Part shown: positions 21,083-32,900 of the stretch, piece after piece
How positions within the stretch are numbered: the stretch's first letter is position 1
Layout: every line of letters starts with the position of its first letter
NCBI RefSeq assembly: GCF_000315625.1
Contig: NW_005434666.1
Location: 481,877 to 545,876 of the forward strand
Direction: 5' to 3'
DNA: 64,000 bases
Source: Guillardia theta CCMP2712
Taxonomy: Eukaryota; Cryptophyceae; Pyrenomonadales; Geminigeraceae
Program-made: the position numbers and the translations under genes
Notes under the pieces: model-generated
What the model saw: the letters and a program-made list of their open reading frames with translations, nothing else
What the model was told of the DNA's origin: nothing
Database searches by the model: none

Positions 21083-21580
21083 CAAAAGTCTGCAGCAACC
21101 CATCATTTTCCATACCAAAGATTTTAACGTACATTCGTCGAAGAAATGAAGATTAGGATGACTGCTGACAGCCAAGGATACGACTGGCCAAAGTTTGTCA
21201 TCAAGCTAGATTGTAATATGTGATACTTATTCTTTAACAAAACATCGTAACGCAAGTGAAAGCGCTTACCAAGAATGTTGTCTATCAACTCTGCTTTAGC
21301 AAGCTATGTGAGATGAACTTCACAGATGAGAGCGAGACAAAATGTCATCACATTGCTTACGACATGAGTGAATGAGTTGGTTACAAGGTAGCAAACCTGG
21401 CAGTGCTGGCGTCATCTCCTTTGTGTTCAGCATCATGCGTTCGACGGGATCGCTCAAGATGGCCCTATATGCACCTCCACGCAGTCCAGGGAAGGCGAGT
21501 ACACTGCAAGTTTGAATCATTTTGGTCTATTGGAAACTTACAGATGTCTAAGAGTTCTAAAATTACAGAGCAAAGAGAAA
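21083..21580. other. Convergent 3' region
   Basis: AT-rich spacer between the hypothetical plus-strand gene and the CorA gene; no repeat or RNA gene seen. Confidence 0.45.
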
Positions 21581-23865
21581 TCAGACTCGGATCCTGAGGA
21601 GGCCTCGGAGCCGCATGTACAGGCAAGTGAAGATGATCATTAAGATGGTCAGAATCGAGACCCCTATGGAATTCTGGAGAAAAGTCCAACTCGGACCTGA
21701 GAGCACATCTCCACTCAGTCAACGTCAGCAACGCCTCATGCTTGCATGCCTAGGTTCTTGTCGTTGTCGTACTGATCCACCGGGTAGAAAGGAGGAGTGA
21801 AATTGACGCCCTGCAAGGAGATGAATGCAATGGAGGGGCTCAGGAGGAAATGAGAAGGGGACCTTGTTCATGGGACCCGACAGATCAAATTTCAACCCCG
21901 ACCACAAATTCATGCCTGCAACTTGATCATCATCCATCAACAGCAGCTGACGTTATAACCAAAGATGCCGGCGATTGCCGTGGGGAACCCGAGGAAGGAT
22001 AAAATCATGTGGAAGAAAGCGTTTGCAATGAAGGTGTTCTTCTGCACATTTTCTGTGGGTCGATGAATCATTCACAAGCACTGAGCATCTATTGCCTTCC
22101 TACCAAGTCGCAGATTGAGCAGATCTTCTGTGGCATCGATTTGTTTAATGATTCGCGTCAACCTGTGAAGGAATTTCAGTCAGCAGCTCCACTACTTGTC
22201 GCAAATCACCTCGAATTGAGATTGCCGAGCTCGTACGCGTAGGTATCGAGGAGAACCTCAATGTGATCAGTGTAACTCTTTCCGGGACCATTCAGCAGCA
22301 TCGAATCGATCCTCTATCGCATGCGAGCATTTGGTAAATCACATACAACAAGGCAATCAAGATCAAGATCGCCAGGGCTACCTCGGTGTCGTTGTACATT
22401 TCAGTCAAGTTCATCAACGCCATGAGCTGATCGTCTTTCTGAACCCTCTCCAGCTCATCTTTAGCTACCTGCACCTGCTGCACTGCCTTTTGAGGTCTGG
22501 GAGTCAGGTGCAAGTGATCGGCGACGAGGCAACACCTGTGCCACACGAGTCTTCAAGACATACATCTCATTGAGCATGGATGCTGTGACTGCCGACTTCA
22601 AGCTTTTCAGCTGAACTTTACAATCTTGCGAGCAGCTGTCCACAGCAGTCGTATGAACTTGAACAAACACGAGCAGGATTGCTTCCAAAACTTTGAGCTC
22701 AAATGGGAGATTGACCTGATACAAGGTTCAGATGACAGCTGCATGATACGAAATGTTCAACTTTTCCACCTGCTTGTCCTGAGGTTCTTCACGGAGTTTT
22801 GCAAGCAGGTGAATGAGCTGTGTGTCATCACCATCAGGGAAAACAAAGATGGCCTTCTTGCAGGTGATCTGGCCAGTTCGACTCAAAGCATGAACCCATG
22901 GTCACTTGTTACCAGTGCACGAATAGACGAAAAACTGATTACGAAAACTCCTCGACGAATCAAGAGCGTTGGCTCTGCTACACACAGCAGGGTACGGACG
23001 TCTCGAAGTTGAAGGACTGACCCGAGCGGCGCTGCAAAAGGCTGGTCAGGCCATGCAGCTGGTCGGATCACAGCAAAGAAGAACTTCGCAGAAGAGGAAA
23101 GAATGGCACGAGGAGGAGGAATAGTCTCGGACGCGCCGAGACAAAGGGCAAGCAAAGGAAACGCTCGGAACAAACTTTGCCCACCTGTCCGATTTGCTGC
23201 CTCCTTCTCGGGATCTTGCGATTTCGAGCGATTTTCTCTTGAGATCGACCTGGAGGTATGGGAGCTTCCCGTCCCCGTGTGGAGACCCGTGGGCGTGCTA
23301 TGGCTACGAGAACCCTCCAGCTTCTGGGACAAGTCCGGGCTAAGATCCTGCAGGTGGGAGCGCAGCACGTCCCCTCCATGGTTCCTGGAGTTTGCATGCC
23401 GAAGGAGCTCCGATCTGTGATAAGACACACCGATTAGAAGCATGCTCCCTCCCTCCCTCTCGAGGTCAATCGATTGGACGCTCCTGCTCCGTACCTGCTC
23501 GAATCTTTGTTGTAGGAGAACTCGCGGACGAATCGTTTGCACTCCGCGAGGAGAGAGTGCCTGTGAAGAGGTCAACACGTTCATACGGGCGATGTTCTAC
23601 ATCAAGTGTAATGTGAAGCAAAATCGGTCAACCTGTTCATCTGAAGCTTCTCAGACAAGGTCAGATCAGGGAAGAGTTGTAACACTTCCATGAATTCGTT
23701 CTCTCTTCCTCTCTGTTCGAGCAGTCTCTGCAACACATCCAGGCTCGTCTGCTGCTGGAACGGCATGCTCATTCTATCAGCTTGCATCCTCTTCTTCAGT
23801 GCCCTCAGCTTCCCCGCCATCCTCCCTCGAAGGCCCCCGCGCTCGCCCACTTCCTCGATCGCCAT
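21581..23865 (-). CDS. CorA-type magnesium transporter
   Basis: Many short exons read on the minus strand. N-terminal cytosolic parts: MAIEEVGERGGLRGRMAGKL, LDVLQRLLEQRGRENEFMEV, HSLLAECKRFVREFSYNKDS and a Ser/His-rich linker. Middle: KAIFVFPDGDDTQLIHLLAK and helical segments VLEAILLVFVQVHTTAVDSC and AVQQVQVAKDELERVQKDDQ. Pore end: LTRIIKQIDATEDLLNLRLG, then ENVQKNTFIANAFFHMILSF, LGFPTAIAGIF|GMNLWSGLKF and the final NSIGVSILTILMIIFTCLYM followed by a basic tail ending LLRIRV. The GMN signature that defines CorA/Mrs2/Alr1 channels is rebuilt only when the intron gttataacg...gttgcag is removed. Two membrane helices with GMN at the end of the first, and a C-terminal basic tail, are standard for the family. 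Function: magnesium uptake across a membrane; which membrane is not clear. The middle (22.2-23.1 kb) has uncertain exon borders. Confidence 0.78.
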
Positions 23866-23924
23866 TGTAATGCCTTCCCCTGAACTAAACCGGAAACCTA
23901 CAACACTACCGACCCGGTCGGACC

Positions 23925-24010
23925 GCCTGATCGGACCGTCGGCCGGGCGGCCGGCCGGCCCCGGCCCGCGGCCGATCGGACTCGGAGTCCGAGCAATGGC
24001 GGTCACCGGT
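23925..24010. repeat. GC-rich intergenic island (copy 5)
   Basis: Contains CCTGATCGGACCG, GGCCGGGCGGCCGGCCGG, CCCGGCCCGCGG and the inverted repeat CGGACTCGGAGTCCG. It lies just upstream of the CorA start and may belong to its promoter or 5' UTR. Confidence 0.6.
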
Positions 24011-24161
24011 GGCACCGACTGCGGCGGCACGAAGCAACTTTGATTTGATACCACCGTTACATTATCACTTTTTACAACCGAACAACAGGACAGGGTAAAG
24101 AACGTTTAGAACTTCGGGTTGACTCCACATTAATGGCAACGCAAAACTTGATCTTCAGTCG

Positions 24162-25713
24162 TTACGCCCTCTGATCTTGATGCATCCGGATGATCGATAA
24201 CAGCTCATTCAGTCTCTGCATGGCATTTCGTCAATTCAAAGAATCTAAAGCACTTTGAATTCTCACCTCCATCGTCGACCTCGAAGTCAATAGATTGTGC
24301 TTCTGGTGGTAGGGCACTGGCAGAATCGAAGCCAGCCAAAAGGACAGTTTCTGGATATCAATTGAGACTGAGATCAACCCAAGTTTTGAGGTTACCTCGG
24401 GATTCTCTGGCTTTGGGCCATGCGCAACATCGATGTCAGAACGCATGTTACCAAAGTTCTCCATCATCGCCTCAAACATCTGCGAGCACTCTCTGGCACA
24501 TTCTTCCAACGATTGTGTGCTCTGAGCCTGCACGGCCGCCCCGTCCTGATCCTGCGACTCTTCGACATTCGCATCTCCCGCATCCTCTTGCTCGTTCTCG
24601 TTCTCTTGGCTGACTTGGACGTCGGCATGAGATTCCACTGGCTCGTCATGGATGATCTCAACCTGCCCGCCTGAGGTCAACTGCACACGACAACATGCGT
24701 CGGCTCAGCTGACCTTGCACCAGTGCAGTCCTTGTGTTCCATCCTCGACCCATGTGTCCAGAATCCGAAAACGATCTCGGCACTTTGCCTGCAGCAACAG
24801 TTCACAAGAGGAACAAACCAGCCAGCTGTCTGGCAAGGTTCCTCACCTGAACATGCGCACGCCCATCAGGAAGGAATTCCACCTCCGACAGCTCAGCGAT
24901 CACTCCGACATCTCCCACACTTGCCTGTAAACGATCATCAGCATTCAAGTCATGGGCACATGTCCATGGTTGACCTGGTACGAATGCATGCACGGGAGGT
25001 AAGCAAATTTGCGAGACGCCTGGACGATTCGCTTGATCATAATCTGGAAACAGCCTTCAGGAGTGCTCACCACAGATCAATATTTGCAGACCTTATATCG
25101 AGGTTCGAAGAGATGTAGTACAAGAGGTGAGTACGGGTACAAGGTGTCGTTGTAGAAGAAGATCGGAAGAATGTTTTCCCACGCATTTCTTTCGTGTTGC
25201 AGCTGGAAAAATCAACAAGTAAGCCTTTTGACTACAAGCCGTTCCTCATCTTTCACAAGCCTACCTCGTCGATTCTGGCCTGATATTGATCGGGGAAGCA
25301 GTTCCTCAAGATATTTACAATGGTTATGTTTTCTGCATGCATCTCAGCCTGTATGTGGCATACCGACCTGCAGCAAACAACAGGTTTAGCGACACGATCA
25401 TGCTCAACTGTACTCCTTGCCTGCACGCCGGGCATTTCTTTTTAGTTTTCCTCAGGGCAAAGACGAGACAAAAGCGACAGAAAGTATGACCGCACGGGGT
25501 CGTGACTGGTTCGCCCAAGAGCTGCAGGCAAATTGGGCACTCCAACAAACTTGTTGAAAGTAGTGCACTAGCTTCTTGTGGGGCTGATTCCTTCTTCTCC
25601 TCCTGAACTGTAACGTCGCCTGCTCTCGAATCTTCTGAGCTTTCCTCCATCTTGTACCCTGCAGTTGCAAAAATCTCAGCTGCATTAGGGCCCAAAAAGA
25701 ACAAAATTGACAT
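24162..25713 (-). CDS. RING-LON domain protein (LONRF-like E3 ubiquitin ligase)
   Basis: The protein starts MSILFFLGPNAAEIFATAGY, or at the internal MEESSEDSRAG (25650), with an acidic lead-in. A C3HC4 RING follows: CPICLQLLGEPVTTPCGHTF, CRFCLVFALRKTKKKCPACR, with all eight ligands present. The exon AEMHAENITIVNILRNCFPD, QYQARIDE is the usual linker. Then comes a LON substrate-binding domain: ILPIFFYNDTLYPYSPLVLH, LFEPRYKIMIKRIVQASRKF, GVIAELSEVEFLPDGRAHVQ, KCRDRFRILDTWVEDGTQGL. An acidic insert (SQENENEQEDAGDANVEESQ) and the LONRF-type end KLSFWLASILPVPYHQKHNL, STMERLNELLSIIRM complete it. The TPR found in animal LONRF is missing, so the layout is RING then LON. Predicted role: substrate-selecting ubiquitin ligase. 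Introns are all about 50 bases and in phase, stopping at 24162. Confidence 0.87.
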
Positions 25714-26049
25714 CTCTCATCCTTAGTTTGACAATATCCTTTGGTCTTTATCTGAGATCTACGTATGGAGTTCCGACTCCCTACATATCAAGTCGGATAT
25801 TAGATGGTTGCATCTATCGCCGTGTTTGCTTCAACTACATCCCAGGCGAGGTCTAATTTCTTCTTTGGAACGTATCTTTGCTTTGCGAAGGCTCAGATCT
25901 ATCATCAAAATCTATGAGCATGAAACCTTTCAACATCTGCATGTATGTTCTTCCTTGAATCCTCTTCAATCAGCATCCTCTTGTTTCATCTCTTGTTCTC
26001 TCGCTCCCTCGCCCCTTCACTTCATTCCCTAGCAGTATCTGAGCAATCA

Positions 26050-26235
26050 ACATCGCGCGTCCCACCCCCCCACCACTATGGAGACCACCCCAGACTACCC
26101 CTCAATACTTGACACTCCCCATCCCAAACATCCAACTACCCCACCTTCCATCGAACGCACATGATATCCCTACCCCCCTCCCCCAGCATTTCTTCCCCAA
26201 TTTCCTCGCGACCACCCCACAATGTACTACCCCCA
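26050..26235 (-). repeat. C-rich (G-rich on minus) tract
   Basis: cccaccccccccaccactatgg-like sequence continuing with gaccaccccagactacccc, ctaccccaccttcc and ctacccccctccccc. On the minus strand this is the same GGGGTAGGG-type vocabulary seen elsewhere. It precedes GC island copy 6 by about 90 bases. Confidence 0.5.
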
Positions 26236-26317
26236 CCCTCTCAGCACCACAACATACACTCAAGGACCTGTAGATGTCCTCATCAAGCCCGAGAGTGGCA
26301 GTGCAGTGACGGTGGCC

Positions 26318-26400
26318 AGTCGAGGCCAGTCGGGCCCGGGCCCGGCCGGCCAGCTTTTATCAGTCACGGATCAGTCAGATCAGGGCGAGACTCGTGACTC
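26318..26400. repeat. GC-rich intergenic island (copy 6)
   Basis: Contains CAGTCGGGCCCGGGCCCGGCC, written here in overlapping words CAGTCGGGCCC and GGGCCCGGCCGGCC, then CAGTCAGATCAGGGCGAGACT. It lies 30 bases past the stop of the C2-domain gene, in its 3' flank. Confidence 0.55.
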
Positions 26401-26431
26401 TCGATTTACAGTGCCAGGCTATGAGTCCCCC

Positions 26432-29400
26432 TCAGGTTCCCTGCTTCTCTTCGATGACCTGCAAGCTCTCCTGAATGAAATTCTCCATCTCTACCAAAGT
26501 CTCCAACGCCTCCTCTGCCTGCTCGACTGACGTTGTGTTCTGAGGCGTCTCGTCGGCAGAAAAGAAGTTGAGGATTCCGCTTTGCTCCTCCACGAATTCA
26601 TTCTTGAGGACGATCTTGCAGACGTTCTTGCTGCAGTTGTAGATGGTTTGCATGGAGCTGAGCTTCTGCCGGAGAAACTTCTCGGTGTCGCTCGCCCCCT
26701 CCTGACTCGCCTTCAACTGGCTGATCTTGTTGTTCTCCTCCTCACGAAGTCTCTGCTGGACGTGAGCTGGCGTGCTCGACATGAGCTTCGCCTTCTCCTT
26801 AGCTGCTTGAAGTGCTCGGCGTTGCTTCCTCGCTGCTGACTTCGCCTTCTCCACGAAACGAGCGGCGAGCGCGACCTCCTTCCTCTGATGGCGAAGGACT
26901 TGGAGGAGGAGCTCCAGACACTGCCTCATGACGAAGAGGCAGTCACCTGCCAAGAGCGCGCAGGTGCTGGCGGCATGAGGGAATCGTATTGGACCAGAGC
27001 TGAGATCGGTCGGCATCTCGATCTCCGTCTCCAGGATGACCTGCAGGGCGTTGGACACCAGGGACTGGGTGGCGTCGCAGATCTGCCGGGCAAGCGGCAC
27101 CATGGCCAAGTCTTCATCGTAGTCTTCGATCACTTCATGCCGAAACTGCAGGCGGACGGAGCCCTTGACTATCACATTCATCCCTCCTGCAAGCGGATCA
27201 TCAGCCGACTATAAGCAGGGCTAGGCACAACACAAGCACTACACAACCTTCCATCACATCGTGTGCATGCTCTTCCGAAGGCAGCAGGTCGAACCACACG
27301 TCGATTTCGTCGTCATCCTCGTCCAACGCCAGCTGATGCTCTAGAGCCTCGATCACATCTTGCGTCAGGATCTCGAAAGCCCCGATGAAGTCGTGGTTGT
27401 CCTCCTCGCCCGCATCCCAATCCCAGACTTCGAAGCGGACCGCATGCTCGGGCCGGATGCCCTTGTATGTAAAGGACTCGTTCCAGATGGGCGAGTAGTT
27501 TCCTCGCTTGACTTTGGTTCTGAACTCCTTGTCATGACACTTGACGATGACGTATGGGTCCACCTGCAACCATCGGTCAACCAAGGAGTGCACTGGGGAG
27601 GAGGCGAGGGCATTCGCGACAGAGCAAGAGGAGAGGCAGCAGTGGAGGCAGCGGAGGAACGAGGAATTTTACCGTTCCTGTTGTGCCCAGATCCATCTTG
27701 GGAAGGCCTTTAGCCTCCACCACATTGATAATGAGTCGTTCAACCACCACAGGCTTTTCCTGCTTTACAGGAGCAGCGCAAGCGCAAAGGAAGATGCCTA
27801 TCTGACAAGCAATGTTCATGATAGTCTTCTGCTCTCTCTTCTCATCCTCGCTCGCAAACACCCGCACGCCTGACTGAAACTTTGAGGAAGGGCCGAAGAT
27901 CTTCTCGAACGAGTCGCGAATGCCTTCGATCATGTCGTCCACTTGACATGTGGGAGGAACGGTGTCCTCCTGGATACCGAAGAAAGGATGGTCATGCGAG
28001 CTCGAGTGAACCTCGCTCCTCGTTGACTCCTCGTCCTCATAGATCTTCCTCAGGCCTGTCCCCGTACACACTCTCCAATATTTGCCGTAGTCTTGCCTGA
28101 GGGCAGGGAATGTGATGAAGTACTCGAGGTAGGGCAGCGACTGAAGGATGACGTGAAGCTTCTTCCAGATCTTGAGGCGATAGAGGAGGAAAGGAAGCTC
28201 GACGACCTTTCTGCGAGAGATCTCAAGCTGGTCCAGAAACTCCGCGAGCGAGATGAGATGGAGGAGTGGGTTCGGCAGGACCTCTGGAGCTGCCGGAGCT
28301 GCCAGGTTCTCTCTCGACGGCTCCCGATCTGCCGAAGGCTTGCGGGAGATCATCCAGGGAGTTTCACTCTTCTCCTGGCCCTGAGAGGACAGCAGGCAGT
28401 AGCAGAGTGACTTGTGCACGAGCTCCATCCCCGAGACGAGGTTCTGGTACTGAAGCTTCCGCTTCTCGACTGGATTGAGAGGAAGCGGATTGGAGCGACT
28501 GGCCGCCTTGAAGTTGCTGCTGCCATGGAGGAAGATGGTCGACAAAATCTCGAGGATCTCATCCGGCCGCATCTCCTCTGGAATCTCCTCCACGTGGAAC
28601 ACGCGGCAGATGCGGACAAGCAGCTTAATGTTGTCATCGTCAGCTGGGCTGAGCGTGCGGCCCACCTGAGTTGCTTGTTGGATGTTCTTGATAGAGTTGA
28701 AGATGATCTGAGAGTGCCGTCAGTTCCACTTGCCAGCAGACGTCAGCTCTCACCATCTCGACGCCCTGGCGCACGATAGAGTGACGGAAGCGGATGACTC
28801 CGTGGTCGTCGAAGCAGAACAAGTTGAGGGCGTCTCGAAGAGGGATGTAGAAAGTTGCTGAAAGGAGACTTGGGCTGATCCTCCTCATCACATCTCGCAG
28901 TTCAGTCTGCAGGAGGCCGTCCCTGGTCAGCGCCAGGAAGAACAGCATGTCTATCGCCCCCTCGAACTCCGAGCTCCATTCCAGAAGGATGCTCTGCATG
29001 AGAGCGAGCGACTTTTCCTCCACATTCTGAAGAGCCAGTTCACCCTCCTCGTCGTCGGCTGCATGAACTTTGGTGTCGGTAGGTTTCACTTGTGATTCAT
29101 CGTCGCCTCCCTGAGCCTCCTGGGATGAATCTGTCTTGCTGCCTTCAGCATCGCTCTGACCGTTGGGGTGATTGTTGCTTGAGGTGGAAAAGTGTACCCT
29201 GGACTTGAGCTTTCCGCTACGTAGAAGGAGCATACCGATCAAAAATTCGTCATATGGGATGGTGAGCGACGAACGGGGCTGAGCCGCCACTCCCTTGGAG
29301 TCTACATGGTGAGAAAGAAAGAGCTCGATATCGTAATCCCTCAAGTCATCGTTGAAGCGATGGAGCATGCTCCTGGCCTCCTCGATCGACACCGAACCCC

Positions 29401-29691
29401 GCGCATAGTCCAGGGGGAGCCGGGACTTGAGGATCGCAACGACACTCTCCCTCCTCCTAGACGCGTTCTTCTGTGTATTGGTTTCCACTGCGGAGAAGCT
29501 CCCGTTGAGATCTTGCATGCTTCCTCTCTTGGAGGCGCGGAAGATGGAGCCCATTCTCCTCTTGGAACCGCTCGTATGCACACGATTGAAAGTTTCGATC
29601 AAGTCCTGGCAGATTGGTCATCAACTTGTGGTCGTTTTCTGCTGCGTGGCTACACGGACGCCATCACGCTGGCCTCCTTCACCATCGCCAT
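26432..29691 (-). CDS. Large C2-domain protein of unknown function
   Basis: Long exons with few introns. The start used is MAMVKEASVMAS spliced in phase (50-base intron) to DLIETFNRVHTSGSKRRMGS. Residues about 60-130 hold an EF-hand-like helix (VSIEEARSMLHRFNDDLRDY, DIELFLSHHVDSKG). A middle helical region follows (ELRDVMRRISPSLLSATFYI, VLPNPLLHLISLAEFLDQLE). A C2 domain is split across an intron: VERLIINVVEAKGLPKMDLG, then VDPYVIVKCHDKEFRTKVKR, YSPIWNESFTYKG, FEVWDWDAGEEDNHDFIG, with Asp residues kept in the calcium loops (MDLG, DPY, DWDAGEEDNHD). After it comes a long helical C-terminus (EVIEDYDEDLAMVPLARQIC; AARFVEKAKSAARKQRRALQ coiled coil) ending LQVIEEKQGT. The layout hints at a membrane-traffic or signalling adaptor; no family can be named. 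Its start lies only 19 bases after the stop assigned to the next gene upstream. Confidence 0.7.
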
Positions 29692-29709
29692 ATCGACATG
29701 ACTGAACAT

Positions 29710-32680
29710 TCAAACAACAACAACAACCGCCAATATTGTATCCGCAAATGTCATATCTATCATCTCGATTACCTTCAATACGATCTTTCCGAGATCTTTC
29801 GGATTCTTGTATCTTCGAACGTGGTTCCCAGCATTGACTGATTCGAGCCGACCCTTGAGATTCTGTGCATGGCAAAATTTTGATCAGATGAAGCTTTGCT
29901 CATATTCTCTTTCTACTCTCTTATCTCTCATGTTTTCTCTCTTCTCGACTTTGCGAGATTTCAACTCTTTCCTCCTTTCCATCGTATTGTCCAGTTCAGC
30001 GATGCTTCACTCACATCCATGGCAGCCGATCGAACGGCTCGTCGATGAATCGGCTCCAGGAAGTCGGTGTCGCTGCTCCCCTGTACCAAATTCAACAAGA
30101 GCGCAATCCAGCAAGAGGAGAGTTGAAAGTGACTGAGGCATCCACGGATTGGATGTTTGAACAACAGAAACATGTGAGATAGAGAGAAATGCGCGAAAGA
30201 ATTGAAAAGATAGCGAGGACCTTCTGGTTCTGAAATGCGTACTGCGGGTCACGGAAATAAAATAGCGCTCCGGGCATCTCACTCGGACAAAGGAGGAATG
30301 CAGTCCTGAGTTTAGCGCATAAGACCCAAAAATGGGCAAGGGGAAGGGGAGCAGTATCGAGAGGCGAGAAAGAGGAAGAGGAAGAGGAAGAGGAAGAGGA
30401 AGAAGGAAGCAGGAGGAGGAGGAGGAGGAGGAGGAGGAGGAGGGAAGCAGGAGCTGTCATCTGCATCACATACGTGCACTCGACTTCCAGGACGCTTGCA
30501 GCCATCTTAGTGTTGGAGGACGAGGACAAGACAGGATTGCAGATATTGCGAATCCAAGGTCGTTCTCGCAGACAGCTTGACGACTCCCTTGGGATCTGAT
30601 GACAGAGCCCACGTCAGGAGAAAGCAAATGGTCAGGTGGAAAAGCTTCTGACCTCTGAGAGCACATCTCCGTACTTTTCACCAAGAAGACAGACAAATGC
30701 TCCGTTCCTGCTGCTCTCCAGCGACTGCAGGCACAGGCCAAGCAACCTCCAACAGTGTGAGGAAAATGGGGTCGCCAGAGAAAGTGAGGAAGGCAGGATA
30801 CGGCAGAAATGGGCAGGGCAGGACGCTAGAGCAAGGGACAAGAAGAAGGCGATATTTCCACACCTTGGATCGCTATCGTCGTGAATGGAGGCTCGCAGAT
30901 CCATGACATTCACCTCCCATCCCACATACGCACATTCTTGTCGGATGTTGCTCAACACAACTTCGTCCATCTCCTGCTGCCTTGTCAATCTCATGCACTG
31001 CTTGACTACCCGGCAAGGTCCATCGCCTCCCCCTGCTCCTACCGTTCGCTCTTTCTCCATTTCTGGCCCAGCATTCGCCGCGATGTAGATGTGGAACACT
31101 CTAACAGAGACTCTGTGCTGAGGGATGCTGACTAGTCAACAGCAAGGGATCTGATCACAGCGGAAGACCTTCTCGACAGGAAGTGAAACTCTCAGCAGGC
31201 AGAGAGGGCTTCGTGCGATGAGCAGGCCTCGATCGTCGTTGCTGAACTCTGAGTTCAGACGGTAGACATAGAAGTATCTGAATGGCCCAACGACAAGGAT
31301 CAGCAAGTTTATGTGAGAGAAATCAATTGCTGACCTCCCTGGAATGATGTTGTCGTTGTCGAAGACAACCTTCCCCCGCTGACTCCCTGCAGCACCAGTG
31401 TTATCCATCTTTGTCCAAATCAGGATCAGTCCCTCTGAATCACTCAGACCTGCTGGGACAGGAATGGAGGAGACGAACGATCCGACGAGATCGTCTTCAA
31501 AAATTTCCTTATGCTCCGATGATTGCCAAGGAGCCAAATCCAGAGCCCTGACAACAAGCTTCATTTCCACTCTCTATTGTCTGCAATCAAAGATGCATAA
31601 AACTTGTTCTATCGGGCCGTGTATCTCAATTGATGATCTCACCATAGCTCGATCGAATGATCGTCTCTGTCGTGTACGCAATTCACCTCATAGTCGACTC
31701 TTAAAACGTTTCCAGGAAGAAGTTCCGTCTCACAGGAGAGCTGAAAAGGTAATGAGAAGAATCAAGACCTTGCAGCGCATGCTCTCAGTGCTCTACCTTG
31801 GCTTCAGGCCACATGGAGCAGATCGGGTTTGACACCGAGAACGGAACAGGATTCCCTTTCATGTAATACCGCACCTGCAAGCGACCATGGGCAGGGAGGC
31901 AATGATGTGAGGTCAGTTCGACCTCGAATACTCCCGGAGGTGCCGGTTGATGGAGGGCGTCGGAGGGGAATGAGAGCTCCGCCAGGTTTGACTAGTCAAG
32001 AGATCAACAGGAGGAGCGCAAGGGATCAGGAAGGTACCCGCGCCATGGGGATCTTGGCGATCAGACCGAGGTCCGGTACAGATCGCAGGTCCACGTCCTT
32101 GAGAACTTGGCCTTTGAGCTTGCGATGAACGTGTGTCAGTCGCAGGAGAGCATCTCAGCCATCATGTACCAGCCTTCGAATGGAGGAGAGATCCGGGTAA
32201 AGCCCAAGCCAGTCTTCGTCACTTGGTACTCGGTGCTCGTCCAGTAGAAATCGGACGGCGCAGGTCACTTTCAAGGTGTCACCGATGATGAAATCGTGCG
32301 GGGCTGCAAGCAACTCAGGTCATGGCCTTGGGTGTAGCAAGCCTCTCACCATTAATCATCACAGCCACCGCACAATCAGTAGCTGAAGGAACAGACGACT
32401 TCCACATCTGGATACTCTCTCGAAACCTCTCTTCCAGCTCCATGTCGTTTCTGATATCTTTCAGACTGTCCATGCAGACCTTGGCTGCACTTGCAGCATC
32501 GTGCTGCTGAAGTTTCTCGACTTGGCTTTTCATTTGCTCCGCAGTTGTTGGGGCACGAGGAGTGTCAAACACGGCTGAGTGAGAGTCATCAGAGCTGTCT
32601 GAATCCTCTTTGGAGCTGCGTGTTGCATGCTGAGGCTTGAAGCTTCGAAGCTTCTTCCCAAGCTGCTTTGCCGCTCTCAT
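29710..32680 (-). CDS. SKICH-like domains plus NPHP3/TEP1-type N-terminal domain
   Basis: Starts MRAAKQLGKKLRSFKPQHAT, then a helical part. Two beta-sandwich units of SKICH/CALCOCO character follow. The first has HDFIIGDTLKVTCAVRF, DEDWLGLYPDLSSIRRL, LQVRYYMKGNPVPFSVSNPI. The second has LSCETELLPGNVLRVDYEV, VEMKLVVRALDLAPWQSSEH, GRYFYVYRLNSEF, LLIARSPLCLLRVSL. Next is a region matching the N-terminal domain of NPHP3/TEP1/NWD1-like proteins (DUF4062-like): RVSVRVFHIYIAANAGP, MDEVVLSNIRQECAYVGWEV, NGAFVCLLGEKYGDVLSE, MAASVLEVECTYVM, MPGALFYFRDPQYAFQNQK, then NLKGRLESVNAGNHVRRYKN and PKDLGKIVLKVIEMID. The A-L-F-Y-F-R-D-P block is the family hallmark. Normally a NACHT NTPase follows; here the frame ends at 29710. 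Introns are short except where a GA/CT microsatellite (30.36-30.44 kb) is inserted. It could be fused to the C2 gene downstream. Confidence 0.68.
30361..30442. repeat. (GAGGAA)n/(GGA)n microsatellite in an intron
   Basis: gaggaagaggaagaggaaga followed by ggaggaggaggaggagg. On the sense (minus) strand of the host gene it is a long pyrimidine tract inside an intron. Confidence 0.85.
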
Positions 32681-32819
32681 GACTCAACTCAGTTAGAGAA
32701 CCAGTTGACCAGCGTCTGCTACAGGCTCAGGCTCCTTTGCCACATTCTCAGTTTTCCTGCGCGTCAAACTTTTGAAATTCAGCCAACCCGCCTCAGTGAT
32801 TGTTCACACATTGCACCGT

Positions 32820-32900
32820 ACCGTGTGACAGTGACCGGCGAGTCACCGAGTCAGCGGCGGGCCCGGCCACTGGGGCCCTGCAGTGCCGGTCGTGGCTGTT
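32820..32900. repeat. GC-rich intergenic island (copy 7)
   Basis: Contains GTGACCGGCGAGTCACCGAG, GCGGGCCCGGCC and CTGGGGCCCTGCAG. It lies 140 bases upstream of the SKICH-like gene start and is followed by a C-rich stretch at 32985-33005. Confidence 0.55.

Noticed and set aside
30092-30529. A single minus-strand frame of 145 residues
   Set aside because: Most of it is the translated CT-rich microsatellite; only the part MPGALFYFRDPQYAFQNQK is a true exon and is included in the SKICH/NPHP3-like gene.
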